6,974 nt of DNA from DATATV01 sp035551355 (GTDB lineage: Bacteria; Actinomycetota; Actinomycetes; Mycobacteriales; Pseudonocardiaceae). Location: positions 1 to 6,974 of the forward strand of contig DASZNF010000109.1 in the NCBI GenBank assembly GCA_035551355.1. The letters are read 5' to 3'. The notes under the pieces were generated by a model, which made no database searches, was not told the origin of the DNA, and worked only from the letters and a program-made list of their open reading frames with translations. The position numbers and the translations under genes were made by a program. The first letter of the stretch is position 1. Every line of letters starts with the position of its first letter. Below are positions 1 through 5,868 of the stretch, piece by piece.

Positions 1-22
1 GTGGGTGTGTGTGGTTATAGGG

Positions 23-140
23 TTACGGCGGTTATGGCGGGAGGGAAACGCCCGGTCCCTTTCCGAACCCGGAAGCTAAGCCTCCCTGCGCCGATGGTAC
101 TGCACTCGTGAGGGTGTGGGAGAGTAGGACGCCGCCGAAC
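23..140 (+). rRNA. rrf: 5S ribosomal RNA
   Basis: This is the 5S rRNA of the large ribosomal subunit, at the 3' end of an rRNA operon; the preceding 22 bases are the end of the 23S-5S spacer. The sequence shows the conserved 5S core: GGGAAACGCCCGGTCCC near 42-58, CCGAACCCGGAAGCTAAGCC around 63-82, and GCGCCGATGGTACTGC at 89-104. The terminal helix pairs CGGCGG near the 5' end (26-31) with CCGCCG at 132-137. The helix near 103-119 closes on a GTGA loop. The total length of about 118 bases is normal for the family. The core matches the pattern typical of actinobacterial 5S genes. The mature ends are uncertain by 1-2 bases. An intrinsic terminator follows 20 bases downstream. Confidence 0.96.
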
Positions 141-160
141 ATTATTTGAATAAGGAGAAG

Positions 161-197
161 GACCCCGGTCGAGACTTCGGTCTCCCGGGGTCTTTTT
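161..197 (+). terminator. Intrinsic terminator of the rRNA operon
   Basis: An 8-bp stem, GACCCCGG (161-168) with CCGGGGTC (185-192), continues after a two-base bulge (TC, 169-170) into GAGAC (171-175) with GTCTC (180-184), capped by a TTCG tetraloop (176-179). Five T residues follow at 193-197. This is a complete Rho-independent terminator placed just after the 5S rRNA, so it most likely ends the rRNA transcript and insulates the next gene. Confidence 0.95.
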
Positions 198-289
198 CTG
201 TGCCACAAGGCTTTCCGCGTCCGGAATCTTCCCGCGCCGGGCCCCCGACACGTCGCGACCCCCGCGGGCCGCCCGTGTGTTTAATTCGG

Positions 290-318
290 TCGACACCGGG
301 GGAGCGAGCGGTCATCCT
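290..318 (+). promoter_or_regulatory. Candidate promoter of the GNAT gene
   Basis: TCGACA at 290-295 differs from the consensus -35 hexamer by one base. It lies 17 bases before CATCCT (313-318), a weak -10 that keeps only the A at position 2 and the final T. The predicted RNA start (about 325) falls within two bases of the ATG at 327. That would explain why no Shine-Dalgarno sequence sits at the usual distance; the only purine run, GGGGGAG near 298-304, is over 20 bases away. A leaderless or near-leaderless transcript is possible. In GC-rich DNA such a match can be chance. Confidence 0.3.
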
Positions 319-326
319 CGGCTGGT

Positions 327-1190
327 ATGAGGGCGGTTCTGCACGAGCACGCGACGAAGTTCTGGGCGGTCGCCGAGCCGCTGCTGACCGCCGATCCGGT
401 CGATAACACGATCACCATCACCGTGCTGAACCGGTTGCTGCGCGGCATGTCCTACGGCCCGGACGCGCCGATCCTGGTCACCGTGCACGCCGAGGACGGC
501 GACCGGCTGCTCGGCGCGGCCATGTCCACTCCACCGCATCCACTGTGTGTCACCGCGCTTCCCGAGGACACCATGCCCGAGGTCATCGCCGTCCTGCGGG
601 CCGCCAAGGTCCAGCTCCCCGGGGCCCAGGGCCAACGTGATCGAGTCGAAGCCTTCGTCCGGCTGTGGACGGCCGACCCGGCGCTTCGCTCCGAGCTGGT
701 CATGCGCGAGCGCCTCTACCGCCTGGACCTCCTCACACCGCCGGCCGGCATCCCCGGCACCGCCGACCTGGCCACCACCGGGGACATCCCACTGCTGGCC
801 GACTGGCGCCGGGCGTTCTCCGCGGAGGCGCTGGCCAACTCCGGCGCCACCCTGCTCGACGCCGTCGAGCAGACCCGCAGTTCGCTGGCCGCTGGCTCGG
901 CCAACCTGTTCTGGCGGGTGGACGGCGAACCGGTGGCGCTGGCCGTGGTGGGCAGCCCGAACGCCGGCATGTCCCGGATCGGCCCGGTCTACACCCCGCC
1001 CGCCCACCGCGGGCACGGCTACGGTTCCGCGGTCACCGCGGTGGCCGGCCGGTGGGCGCTGGCTCAGGGAGCCGGGCACGTGGTGTTGTTCACCGATCTG
1101 GCCAACCCGACCTCGAACTCGATCTACCAGAAGATCGGCTTCCGCCCGGTCGCCGATCAGCTGAAGGTGGACTTCGTTCCGCACCCCTAA
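327..1190 (+). CDS. GNAT-family N-acetyltransferase
   Basis: Predicted cytoplasmic acetyl-CoA-dependent N-acetyltransferase of 287 residues; the substrate is unknown. The C-terminal half carries the GNAT fold. The acetyl-CoA pyrophosphate-binding motif A is at residues 217-234 (RIGPVYTPPAHRGHGYGS), with the R-G-H-G-Y-G loop at 228-233. The later motif NPTSNSIYQKIGF lies at 260-272, where Y267 sits at the position that often acts as general acid. The N-terminal half (about residues 1-140) has no signature I recognise. The length and the MRAVLHE start resemble two-part acetyltransferases common in actinomycetes, in which only the C-terminal part is a clear GNAT domain. ATG 327 is the first plausible start; there is no good ribosome binding site. 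glnE begins 40 bases downstream on the same strand, so co-transcription is possible. No signal peptide or membrane segment is visible. Confidence 0.9.
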   Translation: MRAVLHEHATKFWAVAEPLLTADPVDNTITITVLNRLLRGMSYGPDAPILVTVHAEDGDRLLGAAMSTPPHPLCVTALPEDTMPEVIAVLRAAKVQLPGAQGQRDRVEAFVRLWTADPALRSELVMRERLYRLDLLTPPAGIPGTADLATTGDIPLLADWRRAFSAEALANSGATLLDAVEQTRSSLAAGSANLFWRVDGEPVALAVVGSPNAGMSRIGPVYTPPAHRGHGYGSAVTAVAGRWALAQGAGHVVLFTDLANPTSNSIYQKIGFRPVADQLKVDFVPHP

Positions 1191-1230
1191 AGCCCGCCGT
1201 ACTGCCTGGGGACGGCTACGGTGGTGGTCG

Positions 1231-4200
1231 ATGAGCGATCGATCTCGCACCGTCCCAGCGTTGGGCCGCTTCGGTCTCACCGACCAGCGGGCCGAGGAAG
1301 ATCTGCGCGCCCTCGGCTGGTGGGCCGGCGGACCGGTCGGGATCGGCGAAACCGTGTTGCTCGCCCTGTCCCGCAGCCCCGACCCGGATCTGGCGCTGCG
1401 CGGCCTGGTCCGGCTGTACGAGTCGGTCGGCGCCGACTGGGCCGAGATCGCCGCGCACCTCGGCGTGGACCGGGGTTTCCGCGGCCGGCTCATCTCCGTG
1501 CTCGGCGGATCCACCGCACTCACCGACTACCTGGCCGCCAACCCGACCCAGTGGCGGCGGCTGGCCGAGCTGGGCGCCCCGGACGGCTCGGTCGTCTCGG
1601 TGCCCTCGGCCCGGTTCACCGAACATCTGCTGACTGCGGTCGGCGCCGATCCGGCCGCCCCGCTGCCCGGGGTCACGGACGGCGCCCGGGCCACGCTCAC
1701 CGGCCAGGAGGCGGTGCGCGCGCTGCGCATCGCCTACCGCGGCCTGATCATGCAGGTGGCCGCGACCGATCTGGCCCACCTGATCGAACCCGAGCTGGAG
1801 TGGTTCAGCTACGAGCAGGTCACCGGCGAGCTGACCGATCTGGCCGAGGCCGCGCTGCACGCCGCCCTGGCTGTCGCGGTCGCCGAGCATGTGCCCGAGG
1901 ACGAGCCGCAGGCCTGCCAGCTGGCGGTCATCGCCATGGGCAAGTGCGGGGCCCGGGAACTGAACTATGTCAGTGATGTGGACGTGCTGTTCGTCGCCGA
2001 GGGCGATCTGTCCCAGGCCACCAACCTGGCCAGCACCATGATGACGGTGGCCGGGCAGGCCGCGTTCGAGGTGGACGCGGCGCTGCGGCCGGAGGGCAAG
2101 GCGGGCGCGCTGGTGCGCACCGTCGAGGGGCACGCGGGCTACTACAAGCGTTGGGCCCGCACCTGGGAGTTCCAGGCGCTGCTCAAGGCCCGCCCGGTGG
2201 CCGGCGATCCGGAACTGGGCCGGACCTACCTGGATCTGGTGTCTCCGCTGGTGTGGACCGCGGCCGACCGGGACGGGTTCGTGGCCGACATCCAGTCCAT
2301 GCGCCGCCGGGTCGAGCAGCACGTGCCGACCGAACTGGTGGACCGGGAACTCAAACTGGGCCGGGGCGGGCTGCGCGATGTGGAGTTCGCGGTGCAACTG
2401 CTGCAACTCGTGCACGGCCGCACCGCCGAATCCTTGCGCAGACCGGCCACCACCGAGGCGCTGGACGCGTTGGCCGCCGGTGGCTTCGTCGGTCGCCAGG
2501 ACGCGGCCGAACTCGGCGAGTCCTACCGGTTCCTGCGCACCATCGAGCACCGGCTGCAACTGCACAAGCTGCGCCGCACCCATCTGTTCCCGGACGAGCA
2601 CGACCAGGTCGAACTTCGTTGGCTGGCCCGGGCTTCCGGCGTTCGGCCCAGCCGCGGGCGGTCGGCCGCGGAGGGACTGCTCTGGGAGTTTCGTAGGCAC
2701 GCCAACCGGATCCGGCGGCTGCACGAGAAGTTGTTCTACCGCCCGCTGCTGCAGGCGGTGGCCCGGGTGCCCACCGAGGCCCACCGGCTGACCACCGAGC
2801 AGGCGGTGGCCCGGCTGGCCGCGCTCGGCTTCGCCGCGCCGGACGGGGCGTTGCGCCACATCGGCGCGCTCACCCAGGGCGTGTCCCGGCGCGCGGCCAT
2901 TCAGACCACGCTGCTGCCGGTACTGCTGGACCTGCTGGCCGACACCCCCGACCCGGACGGCGGCCTGCTGGCCTACCGGAAACTGTCCGAGGCCCTCGCC
3001 GACACCCCGTGGTACCTGCGGCTGCTGCGCGACGAGGGCGCGGTGGTGCAGCGTTTGGCCACCGTGCTGGGCACCTCGAAACTGGTGCCCGGCCTGATCC
3101 AGCGGGCCCCGGAGGTGCTGCGCCTGTACGCGCACACCGACGAACTGGCCGGGCGCGATCCGGACGAGGTGGCCAGCTCGTTGCGGGCCGCGGTGAGCCG
3201 CCACCCCAACGTGGCCGAGGCGGTGACCGCGGCGCGTTCGCTGCGCCGTGGGGAACTGGCTCGGGTGGCCAGCGCCGATCTGCTTGGCCTGCTTGCGGTT
3301 CCGCAGGTGTGCCAGGCATTGAGCAGTGTGTGGGTCGCGGTGCTGCGGGCCGCGCTGGCCGCGGTCCTGCGGGCCGCGGTGATCCGGGAGGGCGACCCGC
3401 CCGCGCAGCTGGCGGTGATCGGCATGGGCCGGCTGGGCGGCGGCGAGCTGGGCTACAGCTCGGACGCGGACGTGCTGTTCGTGTGTCAGCCGCACGAGGG
3501 AATCACCGACTCGATGGCCGCGCGCTGGGCCGGGTCGGTGGCCGAAACGCTGCGCAAGGTGCTCGCCTCGCCCAGCCAGGACCCGCCGTTGCAGGTGGAC
3601 GCCGATCTGCGCCCGGAGGGCCGGCAGGGTCCGCTGGCCCGCACCCTGGACTCCTATCTGGCTTATTACCGCAAATGGGGCGAGATCTGGGAAGCCCAGG
3701 CCCTGCTACGGGCCCGGCCGCTGGCCGGTGACCTGGAGCTCGCGGAGCGGTTCATCGCGGGCATCAACGAGATCCGCTATCCCAACGGCGGGCTGGATGC
3801 CGCGCAGGTGCGGGAGATCCGCCGGATCAAGGCGCGGGTGGACAGCGAGCGGCTGCCCGGCGGCGCCGATCCCAGCACCCACACCAAACTCGGCCGCGGC
3901 GGCCTGGCCGACATCGAGTGGACCGTGCAGCTGCTGCAACTGCGGCACGCCCACGAACTCCCGGCGCTGCGTACAACGTCCACATTGGACGGTATCACCG
4001 CGGCGCAGCAGGCCGATCTGCTCAGCGAAGACGACGCGACCGAGCTGACCGCGGCCTGGCTGCTGGCCACCCGGGCCCGCAACGCCACAATGCTGGTGCG
4101 TGGCAAGGCCGGTGACCAGCTGCCCACCTCCATGCGCGACCTGGGTGGGGTGGCCAGTGCGGTGGAGGGCCATCTGGTCGACGACCCGGGCGGCTTCCTG

Positions 4201-4266
4201 GACGAGTACCGCCGCACCACCCGCCGCGCCCGGGCCGTGGTGGAACGCGTCTTCTACGAGGACTGA
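1231..4266 (+). CDS. glnE: Bifunctional [glutamine synthetase] adenylyltransferase/deadenylase
   Basis: GlnE attaches AMP to, and removes it from, a conserved tyrosine of type I glutamine synthetase, tuning ammonia assimilation to nitrogen status. The 1011 residues hold the expected tandem pair of nucleotidyltransferase domains, each followed by a helical region. The first (deadenylase) domain has LAVIAMGKCGARELNY followed by S-D249-V-D251, and a partner motif LGRGGLRDVEF at 376-386. The second (adenylylase) domain has LAVIGMGRLGGGELGY followed by S-S-D745-A-D747, and LGRGGLADIEW at 887-897. The paired Asp residues are the metal ligands of this fold, so both activities look intact. The protein ends RARAVVERVFYED, as GlnE proteins commonly do. 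ATG 1231 is the only in-frame start near the beginning of homology; the Shine-Dalgarno is weak. A TACGGT box at 1217-1222 could be a -10 giving a near-leaderless message. No glutamine synthetase gene is in the window, although actinomycete glnE is often beside one. Confidence 0.97.
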   Translation: MSDRSRTVPALGRFGLTDQRAEEDLRALGWWAGGPVGIGETVLLALSRSPDPDLALRGLVRLYESVGADWAEIAAHLGVDRGFRGRLISVLGGSTALTDYLAANPTQWRRLAELGAPDGSVVSVPSARFTEHLLTAVGADPAAPLPGVTDGARATLTGQEAVRALRIAYRGLIMQVAATDLAHLIEPELEWFSYEQVTGELTDLAEAALHAALAVAVAEHVPEDEPQACQLAVIAMGKCGARELNYVSDVDVLFVAEGDLSQATNLASTMMTVAGQAAFEVDAALRPEGKAGALVRTVEGHAGYYKRWARTWEFQALLKARPVAGDPELGRTYLDLVSPLVWTAADRDGFVADIQSMRRRVEQHVPTELVDRELKLGRGGLRDVEFAVQLLQLVHGRTAESLRRPATTEALDALAAGGFVGRQDAAELGESYRFLRTIEHRLQLHKLRRTHLFPDEHDQVELRWLARASGVRPSRGRSAAEGLLWEFRRHANRIRRLHEKLFYRPLLQAVARVPTEAHRLTTEQAVARLAALGFAAPDGALRHIGALTQGVSRRAAIQTTLLPVLLDLLADTPDPDGGLLAYRKLSEALADTPWYLRLLRDEGAVVQRLATVLGTSKLVPGLIQRAPEVLRLYAHTDELAGRDPDEVASSLRAAVSRHPNVAEAVTAARSLRRGELARVASADLLGLLAVPQVCQALSSVWVAVLRAALAAVLRAAVIREGDPPAQLAVIGMGRLGGGELGYSSDADVLFVCQPHEGITDSMAARWAGSVAETLRKVLASPSQDPPLQVDADLRPEGRQGPLARTLDSYLAYYRKWGEIWEAQALLRARPLAGDLELAERFIAGINEIRYPNGGLDAAQVREIRRIKARVDSERLPGGADPSTHTKLGRGGLADIEWTVQLLQLRHAHELPALRTTSTLDGITAAQQADLLSEDDATELTAAWLLATRARNATMLVRGKAGDQLPTSMRDLGGVASAVEGHLVDDPGGFLDEYRRTTRRARAVVERVFYED

Positions 4267-4270
4267 GTGT

Positions 4271-4290
4271 CCACTGTGGATTGTCAGTGG
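4271..4290. terminator. Small hairpin between convergent genes
   Basis: CCACTG (4271-4276) pairs with CAGTGG (4285-4290) around an 8-base loop. It occupies the 17-base gap between the convergent stops of glnE and the lectin-like gene, and overlaps the latter's stop. A six-pair stem without a T tract is weak, so this may be a modest bidirectional terminator or chance. Confidence 0.25.
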
Positions 4291-4823
4291 CGGGGCAGAG
4301 TGGTAACGGTGGCCGCGCCGAACGAGGTCTGGCCGGTCGGCGTGGAACCGGTCGGCGTGGAACTCTGCATCCCCACATAACTGGTCGCCGGGATCAGCGT
4401 CGGATCGACCACCGAGGCCACCAACTGCCCGCCGCCGTATAGCTCCAGTGTCGAACCGGACAATGCGAACGTCAGGTGGTACGTGGTGTCCGGGATGATG
4501 CCGGCCGCGTCGCCCACGCCGTCCAGCTGGCGGTTCGCCCCCTCGGTCACCACCCCGATCGCGTATTTGTGGCCCCACGAGGCGATTCCCGCATAGTAGT
4601 AGGTCTCGCGGTCGGTGCATCGGGCCAGCAGCACGCTGTCCCGGTCGGCCACCGCGCTGCTGTGTGGGGTGACTGATGCCGAGATCGCGTAGTCCAGTGC
4701 ATTGACGGGAACGTTGCCCTGCAAGGTTTGCGGCTGGCCCTCGGTCCCGTTGCCCAGGGTGGTCGCCCGGTTGTCGGCCACCGTCCAGGAACGCCGCGAA
4801 CCACCGGGCACCGGTTCGGACAT
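4284..4823 (-). CDS. Lectin-like (ConA/LamG-type) beta-sandwich protein
   Basis: The protein has 179 residues and unknown function. From about residue 40 the pattern is that of a concanavalin-A-like or laminin-G-like jelly roll: NALDYAISASV (41-51), DSVLLARCTDRETYYYAGI (62-80), TTYHLTFALSGSTLELYGGG (113-132), and a closing strand near 166-175. In known relatives this order (mixed strand, 'aRcxdxxnYYyagi', 'YxLxlxxxGxtLxxyxxG') marks carbohydrate-binding or structural domains. No E-x-D-x-x-E glycosidase motif is visible, so binding is more likely than catalysis. The N-terminus (MSEPVPGGSRRSWTV) is hydrophilic, with no signal peptide or membrane anchor, which is odd for this fold. The ATG overlaps the IclR stop codon (TGATG) and has GGAG six bases before it, which fixes the start and implies translation coupled to the regulator. 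It could also be a surviving domain of a formerly larger protein. Confidence 0.8.
   Translation of the reverse strand: MSEPVPGGSRRSWTVADNRATTLGNGTEGQPQTLQGNVPVNALDYAISASVTPHSSAVADRDSVLLARCTDRETYYYAGIASWGHKYAIGVVTEGANRQLDGVGDAAGIIPDTTYHLTFALSGSTLELYGGGQLVASVVDPTLIPATSYVGMQSSTPTGSTPTGQTSFGAATVTTLPRH
4333..4362 (-). repeat. Perfect 15-bp tandem duplication, in frame
   Basis: CCGGTCGGCGTGGAA occurs twice back to back (4333-4347 and 4348-4362) with no mismatch. Read on the - strand it encodes S-T-P-T-G twice (residues 155-164 of the lectin-like protein), a Thr/Pro/Gly-rich loop just before the last strands. Perfect identity at the DNA level suggests a recent slippage duplication that keeps the frame. 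Confidence 0.9.
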
Positions 4824-4833
4824 CAGCGACTCC
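4821..4833 (-). promoter_or_regulatory. Ribosome binding site and TGATG stop-start overlap
   Basis: On the - strand, GGAG (4833-4830) lies six bases before ATG (4823-4821). The upstream IclR gene ends with TGA (4825-4823), which shares its last base with that ATG. This arrangement decides the start of the lectin-like gene and points to translational coupling or reinitiation. Confidence 0.8.
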
Positions 4834-5638
4834 GTTCCGCGAGGGTGAACCCATTCCGATCGGAGCCGGCCTCGGCCGGCTCGTCCAGCCCCTTCCGGCC
4901 GTCCCAGCCCAGTTCCCGGGAAATGCGCGCCGCCGCCCGGGTCAGATCCGGGATGTGCCGGGTCAGCGCGTCCAGTGGTTCGATGGCCCGCAACGCGGTC
5001 AGCGACATGCCCGCGGCCACCGCGCCGGTGTGGTCCCGGATCGGCACGGCCACGCAGCTCAGGTAGTCCTCGCACTCGCCGTCGTCCACCGCCCAGCCAC
5101 GGGCCCGCACCCCGTCGAGCTGCCGGGCCAGCGCGGCCGGCGAGGTCAGCGTGGTGGCGGTGAATCGTTGGTAGGACGCGGAAGCCAGCGCGGTCCGGCG
5201 CACCTCGTCCGGTGCGAACGCGATCACCACCTTGGCCACGCCCGCGGTGTGCAGCTGCGCCGCCGCGCCCACCCGGGAGCGCATCCGCACCGCGCCGTCG
5301 CCCTCCACCTTGTCCACGTAGACCACGTCGGTGCCGGACAGTTCGGCGAGGTGCAGGGTGTGCCCGAGTTCCCGGCCCAGCCGGGACAGGTGCGGCCGGG
5401 CGGCGACCCGGACGTCGATGTGGTCCAGCGCGGCCTGGGCCACGTCGGTCAGGCCGAAACCGATGGCCCACAGGCCGTCGTGGGTGCGGCGCATGAACGC
5501 CCGGCGTTCCAGGGCTTGCAGCAGGCGCAACGCGGTCGACTTGTGCACGGCGAGTTCGTCGGCCAGCTCACCCAGCCGCCGGGGCGCGCCCGCGCAGGAC
5601 ACCAGGATGGTCAGCGCGCGATCCACCGACTGCGACAC
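4823..5638 (-). CDS. IclR-family transcriptional regulator
   Basis: DNA-binding regulator of 271 residues. The N-terminal winged helix-turn-helix spans about residues 4-60: SVDRALTIL is the usual IclR opening, LGELADELAVHKSTALRLL (22-40) is the helix-turn-helix, and the wing follows at DGLWAIG. The C-terminal effector domain (about 75-245) contains the family signature GECEDYLSCVAVPI (187-200). IclR proteins bind small organic acids, aromatics or sugar derivatives and usually control adjacent catabolic genes and themselves. The last 25 or so residues (KGLDEPAEAGSDRNGFTLAERSR) form a polar tail beyond the usual domain end. The start is GTG 5638, because a TGA lies in frame three codons upstream; GGTGAT five bases before it can pair with the extended anti-Shine-Dalgarno sequence. 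It is divergent from the oxidoreductase gene and coupled to the lectin-like gene. The effector cannot be read from sequence. Confidence 0.95.
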   Translation of the reverse strand: MSQSVDRALTILVSCAGAPRRLGELADELAVHKSTALRLLQALERRAFMRRTHDGLWAIGFGLTDVAQAALDHIDVRVAARPHLSRLGRELGHTLHLAELSGTDVVYVDKVEGDGAVRMRSRVGAAAQLHTAGVAKVVIAFAPDEVRRTALASASYQRFTATTLTSPAALARQLDGVRARGWAVDDGECEDYLSCVAVPIRDHTGAVAAGMSLTALRAIEPLDALTRHIPDLTRAAARISRELGWDGRKGLDEPAEAGSDRNGFTLAERSR

Positions 5639-5643
5639 GGCCC

Positions 5644-5649
5644 ATCACC
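5644..5649 (-). promoter_or_regulatory. Candidate ribosome binding site of the IclR gene
   Basis: On the - strand GGTGAT ends five bases before the GTG start at 5638. It lacks the usual GGAGG core but can pair with the CCACTA-side extension of the 16S tail, so initiation may be modest. Confidence 0.3.
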
Positions 5650-5655
5650 GGACCC

Positions 5656-5701
5656 GGGAGGAGAAGTCGTTGTGCGCCAACGCTGTCCGCAATGGACATA
5701 A
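5656..5701 (+). CDS. Possible 9-residue leader peptide with strong ribosome binding site
   Basis: GGGAGGAG (5656-5663) is a near-perfect Shine-Dalgarno sequence, eight bases before GTG at 5672. The frame reads M-R-Q-R-C-P-Q-W-T and stops at TAA (5699-5701). It is on the same strand as the oxidoreductase gene, about 165 bases ahead of it, and runs through the 15-bp inverted repeat. It could be a translated leader peptide, or a chance purine run with no promoter. There is no run of one amino acid that would point to attenuation. The coordinates include the ribosome binding site. Confidence 0.18.
5684..5698. promoter_or_regulatory. 15-bp inverted repeat, candidate IclR operator
   Basis: TGTCC (5684-5688) and GGACA (5694-5698) are perfect inverted arms around a five-base centre (GCAAT). 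A 15-bp dyad of this spacing is similar in size to known IclR-family sites. Read toward the IclR gene, a TTATGT box (5701-5696) that could be its -10 overlaps one arm. A bound regulator would then block its own promoter. Both the protein that binds here and the -10 are inferred. Confidence 0.45.
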
Positions 5702-5782
5702 GTCGCCGGTGGAATCCAGCGCGTGCCTGCCCCCGGTCGATCGCATGAGGTGCCCCCCGTTTCGGCCGCGGTGCCAACGACT

Positions 5783-5797
5783 CACCGTACTCCGGTG
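5783..5797. promoter_or_regulatory. Second 15-bp inverted repeat
   Basis: CACCG (5783-5787) and CGGTG (5793-5797) form perfect 5-bp arms around TACTC. The arm and spacer lengths are the same as in the dyad centred 99 bases away, but the sequence differs. It lies upstream of the oxidoreductase -35 element. It may be an operator for another protein or chance. Confidence 0.25.
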
Positions 5798-5811
5798 TGC
5801 GCAATGCCATA

Positions 5812-5824
5812 TGCACCATGTGCA
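5812..5824. promoter_or_regulatory. 13-bp inverted repeat just upstream of the -35 element
   Basis: TGCAC (5812-5816) and GTGCA (5820-5824) are perfect arms around CAT, ending 14 bases before the TTGACA hexamer. The surrounding bases have a rough 7-base periodicity (ATGCCAT, ATGCACC, ATGTGCA; 5804-5824 approximately). The position suits an activator site, but no binding protein can be named. Confidence 0.3.
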
Positions 5825-5838
5825 ACGCCCGGTTCGGC

Positions 5839-5868
5839 TTGACAGCGGGGCCGGCTCGCTCGAATCAT
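5839..5868 (+). promoter_or_regulatory. Promoter of the oxidoreductase gene
   Basis: A perfect TTGACA -35 hexamer (5839-5844) is followed after 18 bases by AATCAT (5863-5868), which keeps the A and final T of the actinobacterial TANNNT -10. The predicted RNA start is about 5875, beyond the ATG at 5867 and next to an in-frame GTG at 5876. If this promoter is used, the message would be leaderless. The -35 match is strong and the -10 match is only moderate. Confidence 0.5.

Larger units (their letters stand above)
5639..5866. promoter_or_regulatory. Divergent control region between IclR and oxidoreductase genes
   Basis: These 228 bases separate two divergent genes and hold no full-length gene. 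They contain three perfect short inverted repeats, a consensus -35 hexamer close to the oxidoreductase start, and a tiny open frame behind a strong Shine-Dalgarno sequence. The heptamer CGCAATG occurs twice (5688-5694 and 5800-5806), each followed within two bases by CATA. This layout is what is expected where an IclR-type regulator controls itself and a divergent target; the control itself is inferred. Confidence 0.6.

Noticed and set aside
312..1523. A 403-codon - strand open frame covering the GNAT gene and the start of glnE
   Set aside because: It is low-complexity and Arg/Gly/Val-rich, with no motif, and lies opposite two genes with strong family motifs.
1216..3495. A 759-codon open frame on the - strand opposite glnE
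   Set aside because: Its composition (Gln/Gly/His/Arg-rich, no recognisable domain) is that of a mirror frame produced by GC-rich codons. glnE on the + strand has clear paired catalytic motifs over the same span.
2350..3930. Similar sequence blocks (LGRGGL-x-D and GMG/AMG...SD-x-D) occurring twice in glnE, looking like a recent duplication
   Set aside because: This is the ancient tandem domain structure of all GlnE proteins, not a local repeat.
4284..5471. A 395-codon - strand frame that would extend the lectin-like protein upstream to 5471
   Set aside because: The extension overlaps the IclR gene in another frame and encodes Arg/Gly/Pro-rich nonsense. The ATG at 4823, with its GGAG site and TGATG overlap, is a far better start.
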